Shown here one piece after another: positions 42,642 to 52,070 of a stretch of 64,000 bases of DNA. Source of the DNA: Spirosoma fluviale (GTDB lineage Bacteria; Bacteroidota; Bacteroidia; Cytophagales; Spirosomataceae); the NCBI RefSeq assembly GCF_900230225.1, contig NZ_OCNH01000001.1:1674001-1738000 (forward strand). Direction: 5' to 3'. Under the pieces are notes generated by a model. The model was not told where the DNA came from, did not search any database, and was given only the letters and a program-made list of their open reading frames with translations. Each line of letters starts with the position of its first letter. The stretch's first letter is position 1. Made by a program: the position numbers and the translations under genes.

Positions 42642-43733
42642 ATGAGACACAGCCACCTGTCGCTACGCGGGGAAACGGTTGACAAAGCGAGTTCGGCTCC
42701 GGGACCATCAGCAATAATTGCTACGGATCAGGTTTCGGCTGAACTGCCTGCCTGCCTTGAGGGGTATGGGCATCCGGCATCCTGGACAACCTTCTTAAGG
42801 ACTAATGCCAGCCAGTCACTAACCCGGCTGCCGGTACAAAATATATTCATTCAGGATCGATGCCATAAACAGGAGAATCTCAATGCCCTGTTTACGGGGG
42901 TACATCAACTGCTGAATAATGACGGGTATTTTGCCTTCAACCTCGTTACCGCAGAGAACTGCAAACATAAACTTCAGGAGAACTATTCTTCGGCTTTTCT
43001 GTGGCTGTATTACCCCCTATACTTCCTGTTTAGACGCGTCCTGCCCAAACTCAACGGGTTCCGGAAATTGTGCCGCCTGCTTCGAATGCCGGTCGATGTG
43101 TCGAAAGCTGAACTTATTGGCCGACTGATGTTTACCGGTTTCGATCTGGTCGACCTCATCGAAATGGATAGTGAAACTTTCTTTATTGCCAGGCGGAATC
43201 CCAGGACTATCCCAAGTTTGATCAAGTCTCCGCCGAGCGAAGGTTTTTTCTTTCGCATGCAGCGTATGGGACAGTATGGGTTGCCCATTTCGGTCGTCAA
43301 ACTGCGGTCCATGCACCCCTACGCTGAGTATGTGCAGGCATATATTCACGACACCCAGGGCCTGGATAAAGGCGGTAAGTTTAAAAATGATTTCAGGGTA
43401 AGTACCGGCGGACGAATTCTTCGTAAATACTGGCTCGACGAGATTCCAATGTTCTATAATGTCTTGACTGGTGATTTGAAGCTGGTAGGCGTACGGCCCA
43501 TTAGTAACCACTATTTCAGCTTGTATCCGTCCCACGCGCAGGAAATCCGGAGAAAACACAAACCTGGCTTATTGCCTCCGTTCTATGCCGATCTGCCGGA
43601 GACGTTCGAGGAGATTGTCGAGTCGGAACTGAAGTACATGAAGGCTTTTGACGAAAGCCCCTTTCTGACCGACATCCGCTATTTCAGGAAAATAATCATC
43701 AATATTCTGGTAAATAAGGTCCGGAGTAAGTGA
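42642..43733 (+). CDS. monotopic sugar-1-phosphate transferase with unusual N-terminal domain
   Basis: The C-terminal half (about 200 to 360) is a bacterial sugar transferase domain: VVKLRSMHPYAEYVQAY, GGRILRKYWLDEIPMFYNVLTGDLKLVGVRP, and HKPGLLPPFYADLP. It transfers a sugar-1-phosphate to undecaprenyl phosphate to start the repeat unit. Unlike WcaJ or WbaP it has no four-helix membrane part; instead the first 190 residues look like a degenerate methyltransferase fold (LLNNDGYFAFNLVT, RLMFTGFDLVDLIEMDSETFFIAR) and include one hydrophobic segment (AFLWLYYPLYFLFRR), probably the membrane anchor. It is in the right place to initiate the cluster's glycan. Confidence 0.85.
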   Translation: MRHSHLSLRGETVDKASSAPGPSAIIATDQVSAELPACLEGYGHPASWTTFLRTNASQSLTRLPVQNIFIQDRCHKQENLNALFTGVHQLLNNDGYFAFNLVTAENCKHKLQENYSSAFLWLYYPLYFLFRRVLPKLNGFRKLCRLLRMPVDVSKAELIGRLMFTGFDLVDLIEMDSETFFIARRNPRTIPSLIKSPPSEGFFFRMQRMGQYGLPISVVKLRSMHPYAEYVQAYIHDTQGLDKGGKFKNDFRVSTGGRILRKYWLDEIPMFYNVLTGDLKLVGVRPISNHYFSLYPSHAQEIRRKHKPGLLPPFYADLPETFEEIVESELKYMKAFDESPFLTDIRYFRKIIINILVNKVRSK

Positions 43734-43765
43734 ACCGAGGGGAGCGTCCGTAAACGACAACAGGC

Positions 43766-44911
43766 ATGGCTAGTCAGCATACGATAGGGCAAATACAGAT
43801 GGTTGATCTCAAAAATCAATACCTGAAAAATAAGTCGGCTGTTGACCAGGCTATTCAGGTATGTCTTGATGAAACGAGTTTTATCAAAGGCCCACAGGTA
43901 GCCCTGTTTGAACGCCAACTGGCCACTTACCTGAACGTGCCGCATGTAATATCCTGCGCCAACGGAACAGATGCCCTGCAACTGGCCATGATGGCGCTCG
44001 ATCTGAAACCGAATGATGAAGTGATCGTACCGGCCTTTACGTATGTGGCCACGGCCGAGGTCATTGCCTTACTTGGTCTCAAGCCCATCATCATCGACGT
44101 CGATCCCAAAACCTTCACCATCAATAAGGAGCTGGTAGCTGAAGCAATTACCCCCCAAACCCGGCTGGTGGTACCCGTTCATTTGTTTGGCCAGTGTGCC
44201 GATATGGGCGGCATTTTGGACCTGTGCCAGGCCAACGAGATTGCCATTGTTGAAGATGCTGCCCAGGCCATTGGTGCCAGCTACACCTTTCCCAATGGGT
44301 ATGTGCTTGCTGCCGGGTGTCTGGGTGATCTGGGAACAACCTCTTTTTTTCCGTCGAAAAATCTGGGGTGCTTTGGCGATGGAGGAGCCGTTTTTACCCG
44401 AACGGAGGAGTTAGCCTGTAAAGTTCGCATGATTGCCAATCATGGGCAGGCCCGAAAGTACGAACACGAGGTGGTAGGTATCAACTCCCGGCTCGACTCA
44501 CTCCAGGCCGCCATCTTACTGATAAAGCTAAAATCACTCGCTACGTATACAGCTAACCGTCAGAGAGCTGCCGCCTGGTACGATAATTTATTGAATGGCA
44601 TCTCAGAAGTAGAAATTCCCTACCGGGCTCCCAATTCAACCCACGTTTTTCACCAATATACTATTAAGGTACCGGCCAAAAAACGGGATGGCCTCATCGA
44701 ATTTCTTAAACAAAATGGCATTCCGAGCATGGTGTATTACCCGAAATCCCTCACCCGGCAAAAAGCGTATCAGGATGTAGGCCGGGTCGTTGGCGACTTG
44801 TCGGTTACGCACGAGCTTTGTCAGCGGGTGTTGTCGCTACCCATGCATACGGAGCTTACTGAGCCGCAGATAGCCTACATTGCCGAAACGATAACCACTT
44901 ACTTCGCCTAA
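43766..44911 (+). CDS. DegT/DnrJ/EryC1/StrS-family sugar aminotransferase
   Basis: A PLP enzyme of 381 residues. The fold is clear: FIKGPQVALFERQLATYL, CANGTDALQLAMMAL, TYVATAEVIALLG, VPVHLFGQCADM, EDAAQAIGA and the PLP-binding Lys198 in TSFFPSKNLGCFGDGGAVF. The length is normal. In the company of a Gfo/Idh oxidoreductase and a hexapeptide acetyltransferase it most likely places the amino group at C3 of a UDP-3-keto-HexNAc-uronic acid (WbpE/WlbC role). The next gene begins 3 bases after its stop. Family certain, pathway step inferred from neighbours. Confidence 0.92.
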   Translation: MASQHTIGQIQMVDLKNQYLKNKSAVDQAIQVCLDETSFIKGPQVALFERQLATYLNVPHVISCANGTDALQLAMMALDLKPNDEVIVPAFTYVATAEVIALLGLKPIIIDVDPKTFTINKELVAEAITPQTRLVVPVHLFGQCADMGGILDLCQANEIAIVEDAAQAIGASYTFPNGYVLAAGCLGDLGTTSFFPSKNLGCFGDGGAVFTRTEELACKVRMIANHGQARKYEHEVVGINSRLDSLQAAILLIKLKSLATYTANRQRAAAWYDNLLNGISEVEIPYRAPNSTHVFHQYTIKVPAKKRDGLIEFLKQNGIPSMVYYPKSLTRQKAYQDVGRVVGDLSVTHELCQRVLSLPMHTELTEPQIAYIAETITTYFA

Positions 44912-44914
44912 ACT

Positions 44915-45490
44915 TTGGAGTCCGTTTTTATACACCCAACCGCTATTGTCGACGAAGGCTGCACGATAGGTGAAGGCACCAAAATCTGGCACTTCTCGCA
45001 CATCATGCCCAACTGTACGCTGGGGGAGAAGTGCAACATCGGTCAGAATGTAGTCATCTCGCCGGACGTTGTGCTGGGCAATAATGTGAAAGTCCAGAAT
45101 AATGTATCCATCTACACGGGTGTTACCTGCGACGATGATGTGTTTCTGGGCCCGTCCATGGTTTTTACCAATGTCAATAACCCCCGAAGTGCCATCAACC
45201 GGCGGGGGCAATACCTGAGAACCCACGTGGGCAAAGGAGCCAGCATCGGGGCCAATGCCACCATTGTGTGTGGCCACGACATTGGCGAATATGCCTTTAT
45301 CGGGGCCGGGGCCGTAGTTACCAAAACGGTGCCCCCCTACGCGCTCGTCGTTGGTAACCCGGCCCGCCAACTGGGCTGGATCAGCGAATATGGCCACCGC
45401 CTGCGCTTCGAGCCGGACGGTTTAGCCACCTGCCCCGAAAGCGGTACCCGCTATATCCTCACGAACGGTAAACTAGCTCCTCTTTTATGA
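44915..45490 (+). CDS. UDP-sugar N-acetyltransferase with left-handed beta-helix (WbpD/WlbB type)
   Basis: Translation begins at TTG 44915, three bases after the aminotransferase stop. The 191-residue protein is a hexapeptide-repeat left-handed beta-helix: [43 protein letters not shown], with [31 protein letters not shown]. It ends with a short domain (GYxLR-like [23 protein letters not shown]). The signature fits WbpD/WlbB enzymes that acetylate the C3 amino group of the UDP-uronic acid using acetyl-CoA, likely as a trimer. Its stop overlaps the next gene's ATG by 4 bases. Confidence 0.88.
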   Translation: MESVFIHPTAIVDEGCTIGEGTKIWHFSHIMPNCTLGEKCNIGQNVVISPDVVLGNNVKVQNNVSIYTGVTCDDDVFLGPSMVFTNVNNPRSAINRRGQYLRTHVGKGASIGANATIVCGHDIGEYAFIGAGAVVTKTVPPYALVVGNPARQLGWISEYGHRLRFEPDGLATCPESGTRYILTNGKLAPLL

Positions 45491-46449
45491 AACGATTTGC
45501 CCTGGTTGGTGCCGCCGGCTTTATTGCGCCCCGCCACTTAAAAGCCATTAAAGAAACGGGTAACCAGCTCGTCACCGCTTTCGATAAGTTCGATTCGGTA
45601 GGCGTCATGGATAGCTATTTTCCCGAAGCCGATTTCTTTACTGAATTTGAGCGCTTCGACCGGCAGGTGGATAAGCTGCGCCGGAAGGGGAATCCCATCG
45701 ACTATGTGAGTATCTGTAGCCCGAACTACCTGCACGACGCCCACATTCGGTTTGGGCTGCGAAATGGGGCCGATGTGATCTGCGAAAAGCCGCTGGTGCT
45801 GAACCCCTGGAACATCGACGCCCTGGCCGAAATGGAGAAAGAAACAGGTAAACGGGTGAATAACATTCTCCAGCTTCGGCTGCACCCCAGTATTGTTGCG
45901 CTGAAGAAACGCATTGCCGAAGGCCCCACCAACAAGATCTATGACCTTGATCTGGCGTACATCACCTCCCGGGGTAAATGGTACAACATCAGCTGGAAGG
46001 GCGATGCCAGTAAATCGGGGGGTATCGCCACCAACATTGGCGTTCACTTTTTCGATATGCTCAGCTGGATATTCGGTAAGGTAAAGCTGAATCAGGTACA
46101 TATTCACGAAGAGAACAACGCGGCCGGTTACCTGGAGCTGGAAAACGCCCGTGTGCGCTGGTTCCTGAGCACCGACTATACGGCATTGCCCGAAGCGGTT
46201 CAACTGGCCGGTAAACGAACCTACCGCTCGCTGCAAATTGAAGGGGAAGAAATTGAGTTCAGCGATGGCTTCACGGATTTACACACCCACAGTTACGAAC
46301 ACATCCTTTCCGGTGAAGGATTCGGTCTGCTCGAAGCCTGCCCTTCCATCGAGATCGTTCACCATATCCGGAACGCCAGCCTAACACCGCTCAACGGCGA
46401 CTATCACCCCATGGCCAACAGCCGCCAGCGGACGGTGGTATCTCAGTAA
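45487..46449 (+). CDS. Gfo/Idh/MocA UDP-sugar oxidoreductase (WbpB/WlbA type)
   Basis: A 320-residue NAD-dependent oxidoreductase. The N-terminal Rossmann motif is [55 protein letters not shown] has the EKP lysine at about 101; the C-terminal part contains [23 protein letters not shown], with the conserved catalytic His. Its long Gly-free tail ([41 protein letters not shown]) is typical of WlbA/WbpB, which oxidise C3 of UDP-GlcNAc-uronic acid and couple with the PLP aminotransferase. Overlaps the acetyltransferase gene by 4 bases. With its neighbours it forms a complete route to UDP-GlcNAc3NAcA. Confidence 0.9.
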   Translation: MKRFALVGAAGFIAPRHLKAIKETGNQLVTAFDKFDSVGVMDSYFPEADFFTEFERFDRQVDKLRRKGNPIDYVSICSPNYLHDAHIRFGLRNGADVICEKPLVLNPWNIDALAEMEKETGKRVNNILQLRLHPSIVALKKRIAEGPTNKIYDLDLAYITSRGKWYNISWKGDASKSGGIATNIGVHFFDMLSWIFGKVKLNQVHIHEENNAAGYLELENARVRWFLSTDYTALPEAVQLAGKRTYRSLQIEGEEIEFSDGFTDLHTHSYEHILSGEGFGLLEACPSIEIVHHIRNASLTPLNGDYHPMANSRQRTVVSQ

Positions 46450-46477
46450 ATCCCCTGACAGGTTTAACGTGTTTTTC

Positions 46478-46577
46478 TGACAGGACTCACATGATTAACA
46501 GGATGAATATGATTGACGGAGCCCTCTCATCCTTACGAAAGAGAAGTAAATCCTGTCAATCCTGTAAATCCTGTCGA
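46478..46577. repeat. degenerate copy of dispersed palindromic repeat
   Basis: GACAGGACTCACATGATTAA at 46479 onward and AATCCTGTCAATCCTGTAAA at 46549 onward are imperfect complements of each other. They match the AACAGGATT/AATCCTGTT units of the repeat at 31385 to 31451, with three tandem AATCCTGT units on the right arm. The repeat lies between the oxidoreductase and wzm. Confidence 0.55.
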
Positions 46578-46586
46578 TAAAAAACA

Positions 46587-47435
46587 ATGACTGATAAAGA
46601 AACCTATTCCAGTTCCATTACCCCCAAGGACAAGCTATTCGACCTGCGCCTGGGGGAAATCTGGCAGTACCGCGACCTTCTGGTCCTGTTTGTTCGCCGG
46701 GACTTCGTTTCCAAGTTCAAGCAGACGATTCTGGGGCCGCTCTGGTTCTTTATCCAGCCAATCTTTCAGACGGCAGTCATGGCCATTGTGTTTGGTGGTA
46801 TGGCTAAACTCTCTACCGATGGTGCGCCCCCCATTCTGTTTTACCTGGCCGGTGTAACGGCCTGGAATTATTTTGCCAACTGCCTGCGGTCAACGTCGAA
46901 CACCTTTACCACGAACGCGGGCTTATTTGGCAAGGTGTACTTTCCAAGGGCCGTGATGCCGCTGTCAGTGGTGATCAGCAACCTGATTCAGTTTGGCATC
47001 GGGCTCCTGCTCTTTCTGGTATTGTATGCGTACTTCGCCCTGCGGGGCTATCCGCTGCATCCAAACAGCACATTGTTGCTCATGCCGCTGCTCATTATCA
47101 TCATGGGTTTTATGGGCCTGGGTTTGGGTATGCTCGTCTCGGCCATGACCACGCGCTACCGCGATTTACAGTACCTCGTTGAGTTTGGTGTTCAATTGCT
47201 CATGTATGCTACACCGGTTATTTTGCCCCTATCTGCTGTACCGGCTAAATACCAGCCTATCATGCTGGCTAACCCTATGACCGGCGTTATCGAAACATTT
47301 AAATATGGCTTTTTTAAGACAGGTATATTTTCGTGGGAATTGGTGGGCTATTCAGCTGGATTTACCCTAATCGCTTTTCTGGTAGGTTTGGTGGTTTTTA
47401 ATTATACGGAAAAGAATTTTATAGACGTAGTTTAA
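46587..47435 (+). CDS. wzm: ABC-2 type polysaccharide exporter permease Wzm
   Basis: The 282-residue integral membrane protein fits Wzm/KpsM: an N-terminal amphipathic section (LRLGEIWQYRDLLVLFVRRDFVSKFKQTILGPLWFFIQP) followed by six membrane helices. It forms the inner-membrane channel that, with the Wzt ATPase, moves undecaprenyl-linked polysaccharide to the periplasm. The ATPase is not directly adjacent: a large membrane-protein gene is inserted between wzm and wzt. The base composition here is still moderate, before the AT-rich block begins. Confident. Confidence 0.92.
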   Translation: MTDKETYSSSITPKDKLFDLRLGEIWQYRDLLVLFVRRDFVSKFKQTILGPLWFFIQPIFQTAVMAIVFGGMAKLSTDGAPPILFYLAGVTAWNYFANCLRSTSNTFTTNAGLFGKVYFPRAVMPLSVVISNLIQFGIGLLLFLVLYAYFALRGYPLHPNSTLLLMPLLIIIMGFMGLGLGMLVSAMTTRYRDLQYLVEFGVQLLMYATPVILPLSAVPAKYQPIMLANPMTGVIETFKYGFFKTGIFSWELVGYSAGFTLIAFLVGLVVFNYTEKNFIDVV

Positions 47436-47449
47436 TAATTGAATAAGGG

Positions 47450-49099
47450 ATGATAGCCCAATTAACCTCAATTTTATTTGTAACTTTTTGCTCTTCCACA
47501 GTAGGAGCATTATTAAAACGATATGCAAGGTGGAAGGCATCCTACTTTCTTGATTTTCTAATTGGCTTTGCCATATGCAATGGAGTCTTGACGTTAATTT
47601 CTATATTTTTTGCTATTGATACTAAGGTTGTTATTTCATTCAGTTGCTCAATAATGTTAGTGGCAGTTTTTAATGCCAGATGGTTAAATAACTATATTCG
47701 AGAGGCAGTGTGTAATATTATAGCACAAATTAATACCAATAAAACTACAGCATTTTTTGCGACTATTATTTGTATAATCTGCTTTTTTAAATCATTATAC
47801 GCCCCGTCTCTTCACGCCGATGCTGGCCTATATCATATTCAATCTATAAAATGGATTATAGAGTACCCAACAATAAATGGACTGGCTAACTTAAATCCTT
47901 TTTTTGGATATAACTTCAATATATTTAGCTGGTTTGCTGCTACTTCCTTTAAAGATTTTTATGGGCAAAATATTTATTCAATAAATATTACGTTGACGCT
48001 ATACTTTATAGTTTGGCTCCTACAGAAGATTACTACTTCTCAAGAGAACAAAAAATATTTATTAGCTAGTTGCTATGTATTAATATTTGAACGATTTGTT
48101 TTTCATTATTTCCCACATCTTTCAACTACTACAGTTAATATATCAATATTTATAATACTGATTGTAGCCTTTGAATCTATATTATGTCTAAAAAAGTATA
48201 AAGATAATATATACTTTGCATTAATTTTGCTGGTATTTTCGGTAACAATAAGAGTATCAGCAGCACCTGCTCTTTTGCTCGTTGTAGGAATACTGGCAAT
48301 AAACTATAAAGATTTATTCGAAAGAAAATATGTAATAAGTTTATTGAGTTGTGGAGTAATTATGACTGGATGGATAATTAAAAATGTGCTAATGACGGGT
48401 TGGCTACTATATCCTTTTCCATATATTGATATTTTTCCTTTCAACTGGAAAGTTCCAAAAATTAATGTAGTTGGTTTAAAAGAGGGTCTTAAAATATATG
48501 CGCAGGGAAACTGGAAAAATAGTCAATCAGATTGGATAAGTTCATGGTTAAATCATCAAAATATTATAGATTTATTACTTTTAGCAAGCCTCCCCGTATT
48601 ACTGTTACTATTTTTACTTAAAATTCGAGCTCAAAAACAATTTAAAGGTTATTATGAATTAGTAGCTATTATAGCTTGTTTAGGCGGGGTATTATTTATG
48701 ATGTTCAACGTACCAACTTTAGTATATAGTGTTGGGTTCATTTTAGCTTTAGTCCTGATAGTTACTGATTATATAGGTAATACTAAAATTTTATACAAGT
48801 ATTTATTTTATGGGTTCAGCTTAGTTGTCATTGCAAATTTTTTGACTAAAGAATGGTTTCATCCGTGGCACTTCATGAAACATGCTGATGAAAGGGTTAT
48901 TCTTCCATATTCTATAGCAAACGAAAAACCTATTCGGTTTAATTCCTTCATGATAGATAATAGGGTAAAGTGTTATTATCCGAAAGGAACTCAACAATGC
49001 CTTGATTGCGAATTACCGTGTAGTATGGAAGAGATAAACAATAGGTTACATCTTCGCGGTAAAACCATTGGACAAGGGTTTTATTTATCTGCAAATTAA
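47450..49099 (+). CDS. large multi-membrane protein of LIC_10190 type
   Basis: The 549-residue protein has a dozen or more hydrophobic helices. The segment SLHADAGLYHIQSIKWIIEYPTINGLANLNPFFGYN, in the first periplasmic loop (near 125 to 155), resembles LIC_10190-family membrane proteins of sugar-polymer loci. Its acidic residue near HADAG may be catalytic as in GT-C glycosyltransferases. It is visibly AT-rich compared with wzm and lies between wzm and wzt, 14 bases after wzm. Possible roles are a GT-C glycosyltransferase or polymerase acting on the exported glycan. Resemblance is from memory of the family pattern. Confidence 0.65.
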   Translation: MIAQLTSILFVTFCSSTVGALLKRYARWKASYFLDFLIGFAICNGVLTLISIFFAIDTKVVISFSCSIMLVAVFNARWLNNYIREAVCNIIAQINTNKTTAFFATIICIICFFKSLYAPSLHADAGLYHIQSIKWIIEYPTINGLANLNPFFGYNFNIFSWFAATSFKDFYGQNIYSINITLTLYFIVWLLQKITTSQENKKYLLASCYVLIFERFVFHYFPHLSTTTVNISIFIILIVAFESILCLKKYKDNIYFALILLVFSVTIRVSAAPALLLVVGILAINYKDLFERKYVISLLSCGVIMTGWIIKNVLMTGWLLYPFPYIDIFPFNWKVPKINVVGLKEGLKIYAQGNWKNSQSDWISSWLNHQNIIDLLLLASLPVLLLLFLLKIRAQKQFKGYYELVAIIACLGGVLFMMFNVPTLVYSVGFILALVLIVTDYIGNTKILYKYLFYGFSLVVIANFLTKEWFHPWHFMKHADERVILPYSIANEKPIRFNSFMIDNRVKCYYPKGTQQCLDCELPCSMEEINNRLHLRGKTIGQGFYLSAN

Positions 49100-49119
49100 A
49101 AATAGCAATTTTACTAAGA

Positions 49120-50367
49120 ATGAAGCCCATTATAAAGGTAGAGAGTCTTTCCAAACAATATCGACTCGGCAGCGTCGGCACAGGGACATTATCCAATGAC
49201 CTCAAAAGATGGTGGCACCAAGTTCGAGGTAAAGATGACCCTTTCCTGAAAATTGGCGAAAGTAATGATCGAAGCACTAAGGGTAAAAGTGAATACGTGT
49301 GGGCCTTAAAAGACATCAATTTTGAAGTAATGCCCGGAGAAATATTAGGAATTATTGGAAAAAATGGGGCCGGAAAATCTACATTGCTCAAAATACTTTC
49401 AAAAGTTACTGGTCCCACCACTGGGCGCATAGACTACAACGGACGCATCGGAAGTTTGTTGGAAGTGGGGACAGGTTTCCATCCCGAACTCACTGGCCGC
49501 GAAAATATCTTTCTCAATGGAGCCATCTTAGGAATGACCAAGCGCGAAATTCGCGCGAAATTAGATGAAATTATTGACTTCTCAGGCTGTGAGCGATACA
49601 TTGATACCCCTGTAAAACGCTACTCCTCAGGCATGACCGTACGCCTAGGCTTTGCTGTTGCCGCCCACCTCGACCCCGAAATCCTTATCGTGGACGAAGT
49701 ACTGGCCGTAGGCGATGCTGAGTTTCAGAAAAAGGCCATTGGCAAGATGCAAGACATCAGTAAAGGAGGGGGGAGGACTGTGTTGTTTGTGAGTCATAAT
49801 ATGGGCAGTCTTCGCCAGTTATGTACACGTGGATTACTCATCGGTAAAGGACAAGTTACATGCGAGGGTAGTATTGACACAGTTATAGACGAATATTTGC
49901 AGAATGTTTCAAAGAGAACGGAGTACAACGCTCCATTAGGGGAAACTGAAGTATTTATTAGGAAGGCTTATTTTGAAAGGGAAAAACAAGGTTACTTATT
50001 TTCAGAGGAAGTTAAAATTATTGTAGAGGTTGCATCCAAAATACAGGCTTCAAATACATCTTTTAGTTTTGCAGTAGTAAATAAGTTTGATCAGCGTGTT
50101 TTCAGTAATGTATACCCTTTTAGTTGTAAAATAGGCAATTATCGTTTTTCTATAAAATTGCCTAGTAAATTATTAGCACCTAATCATTATTCTATTTTAC
50201 TGGCAGTTGATATTCCTAATCAAATTTTATTTGATTATGTAGTAAGTGCCCTTTCTTTTGAAATAATTGATGAGGGCAGCCTGCTGTCTAAATATACTGG
50301 ACACCATGGAGATATTATAATTGAGAATAATATTGATCTGGTAAAAGAACCAAAACCATTGAAATGA
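49120..50367 (+). CDS. wzt: Wzt ABC exporter ATPase with C-terminal glycan-binding domain
   Basis: The 415 residues contain an N-terminal ATPase domain (to about 245) with Walker A GIIGKNGAGKST, the Q-loop region LEVGTGFHPELTGRENIFLNG, the YSSGMTVRLGFAVAAHL signature, Walker B ILIVDEVLAVGD and H-loop FVSHNM. The last 150 residues form a beta-sandwich-like domain (YFEREKQGYLFSEEVKIIVEVASK, FSFAVVNKFDQRVF), as in O-antigen Wzt proteins that bind the end cap of the polymer. This indicates ABC-dependent export of a chain whose finished end is recognised. The ATPase part is more GC-balanced than the AT-rich C-terminal domain, suggesting modular replacement of the specificity end. Confidence 0.93.
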   Translation: MKPIIKVESLSKQYRLGSVGTGTLSNDLKRWWHQVRGKDDPFLKIGESNDRSTKGKSEYVWALKDINFEVMPGEILGIIGKNGAGKSTLLKILSKVTGPTTGRIDYNGRIGSLLEVGTGFHPELTGRENIFLNGAILGMTKREIRAKLDEIIDFSGCERYIDTPVKRYSSGMTVRLGFAVAAHLDPEILIVDEVLAVGDAEFQKKAIGKMQDISKGGGRTVLFVSHNMGSLRQLCTRGLLIGKGQVTCEGSIDTVIDEYLQNVSKRTEYNAPLGETEVFIRKAYFEREKQGYLFSEEVKIIVEVASKIQASNTSFSFAVVNKFDQRVFSNVYPFSCKIGNYRFSIKLPSKLLAPNHYSILLAVDIPNQILFDYVVSALSFEIIDEGSLLSKYTGHHGDIIIENNIDLVKEPKPLK

Positions 50368-50377
50368 CTTAGTAAAG

Positions 50378-51208
50378 ATGGGCATTTTATCAAAACTTAT
50401 TCCTCAGACTTTCAAGCACCAATACCGCCTTCGAAAATACCCTGAATACAGCGCTATTTTTGAGATAGAGCAGGAGTTTAATAGGTTAAATAAGCTCCCT
50501 CGCTATCAAGGAGGAATAAGTACTATTTTGAGTAATCCTTTTAAATTTACAGATGCTACATCATTTGCTTTTATCTATGATGAGGTGTTCAATAAAAAAA
50601 TCTATCAATTCGAAACAAATAACAAACGGCCCTACATCATAGATGCAGGTGCAAACATTGGATTAAGTGTATTGTATTTCAAACAACTCTACCCTGATGC
50701 CGAAATTCTTGCTTTTGAGCCTGATGAAAAAGTATTTGATGCGCTAAGTTATAATGTGCAGTCTTTTGGGCTTGAAAATGTAACATACCTCAAAAAAGCC
50801 CTCTGGAATGAAGAAACAGAATTAGAATTTATGTCAGAGGGAGCTGACGCTGGCAGGGTAGCTGTTAAAAATGATGCCACACAGCTTATCCAAGTGCCTA
50901 CAGAAAGTCTGAGAAAGTACCTCAATAGAAAAGTTGATTTCTTGAAAATAGACATAGAAGGTGCTGAAACTACCGTGTTAGAAGATTGTGCCAATTTGTT
51001 ACATAATGTAGAAAGGCTGTTTGTAGAGTATCATTCTTTTGTGGATAAGCCACAGGAATTACATCAACTTTTACTCTTCCTCGCAAATGCTGGGTTTAGG
51101 TACAACGTACAACATATTGGGGTATTTTCTTCTCATCCCTTTTGTCAAATTCATCAATATTTAGGTATGGATAATCAATTAAATATTTTTGCCGTTAGAA
51201 ATCAATAA
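50378..51208 (+). CDS. FkbM-family methyltransferase
   Basis: A 276-residue SAM-dependent methyltransferase: motif I DAGANIGLSVLYFKQLYP at about 88 to 105, AFEPDEKVFDAL, VTYLKKALW and the FkbM signature VDFLKIDIEGAE near 188. It methylates a sugar hydroxyl, perhaps the non-reducing end of the glycan, a cap that Wzt C-terminal domains often recognise. It begins 10 bases after wzt on the same strand and precedes another methyltransferase. Motif set complete; acceptor unknown. Confidence 0.88.
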   Translation: MGILSKLIPQTFKHQYRLRKYPEYSAIFEIEQEFNRLNKLPRYQGGISTILSNPFKFTDATSFAFIYDEVFNKKIYQFETNNKRPYIIDAGANIGLSVLYFKQLYPDAEILAFEPDEKVFDALSYNVQSFGLENVTYLKKALWNEETELEFMSEGADAGRVAVKNDATQLIQVPTESLRKYLNRKVDFLKIDIEGAETTVLEDCANLLHNVERLFVEYHSFVDKPQELHQLLLFLANAGFRYNVQHIGVFSSHPFCQIHQYLGMDNQLNIFAVRNQ

Positions 51209-51220
51209 CTTGTCAGCCCT

Positions 51221-52069
51221 ATGAAAACCTACCTAAATCTTGGCTGCGGCTATCGCTACCAAACAGGGTGGACAAATGTAGATTATGTGAGTACAGGAGA
51301 TGGGGTATTGGCACACAATCTACTGCAAGGAATACCCTTTTCTGAGAATAGTTTTGAAGTAGTCTATCATTCTCATATATTGGAGCATTTCAGCAAAGCT
51401 GATGGCAAGCAATTTATTCAAGAGTGCTACAGAGTACTCAAGCCAAATGGTACTATCAGAATTGCTGTACCTGATTTGGAGCAAATAGTCAGAGAATATA
51501 CCAAAAACTTAGAAAAGGCTCTAGAAGGCGATGCAAAAGCCCCGCAAGATTATGAGTGGATTATGCTTGAGCTGTATGACCAAGTAGTGAGAAGCAAAAG
51601 TGGAGGTGAAATGGCTGATTATATTTTTCAGCCCGAAATCCCTAATGAGGACTATGTATTTGCTAGGCTAGGAGAAGAAGCAAGAAACCTAAGAAAAGGC
51701 AATTTAGCCTCTCTCAATCAACCTAAAAAAGAGCCAAGCACCCCAAAAGACAAACGGAGTATGTTTAGAAAGGTATTGAGCAAACTAAAAAATAATTTGC
51801 GACAGGTACTCTTTCAATCTGAAATAAAGTTCTACCAAGAGAACTTACACTACATAACACTAGGTAAGTTTCGTCTGGGTGGTGAGATTCATCAATGGAT
51901 GTATGATAGCTATTCACTCAGCAAGTTACTCACAGAAATAGGCTTCAAAGAGGTAAAAATCCAAACGGCCTTTGAAAGTCAAATTCCTAACTGGAATAGT
52001 TATGAACTAGAAACAAAAGAAGGTATTATCTTCAAACCTGACTCTCTGTTCATAGAAGCCAAAAAATAA
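51221..52069 (+). CDS. class I SAM-dependent methyltransferase
   Basis: The 282-residue protein has the small Rossmann methyltransferase start YLNLGCGYRYQTGWTNVDYV, the HSHILEHFSKADGKQFIQECYRVLKPNGTIRIAVPD block and a later domain (MADYIFQPEIPNEDYVFARLG, KFRLGGEIHQWMYDSYSLSKLLTEIGFKEVKI). A basic linker (KRSMFRKVLSKLKNNLRQV) splits the two. Such enzymes act on sugars or lipid-linked intermediates; it may work with the adjacent FkbM-type methyltransferase on glycan capping. It starts 12 bases after that gene and 1 base separates it from the next gene. Confidence 0.85.
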   Translation: MKTYLNLGCGYRYQTGWTNVDYVSTGDGVLAHNLLQGIPFSENSFEVVYHSHILEHFSKADGKQFIQECYRVLKPNGTIRIAVPDLEQIVREYTKNLEKALEGDAKAPQDYEWIMLELYDQVVRSKSGGEMADYIFQPEIPNEDYVFARLGEEARNLRKGNLASLNQPKKEPSTPKDKRSMFRKVLSKLKNNLRQVLFQSEIKFYQENLHYITLGKFRLGGEIHQWMYDSYSLSKLLTEIGFKEVKIQTAFESQIPNWNSYELETKEGIIFKPDSLFIEAKK

Positions 52070-52070
52070 C

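Noticed and set aside
43017..43559. 180-codon minus-strand frame inside the sugar transferase gene
   Set aside because: It is antisense to conserved transferase motifs and shows no family features.
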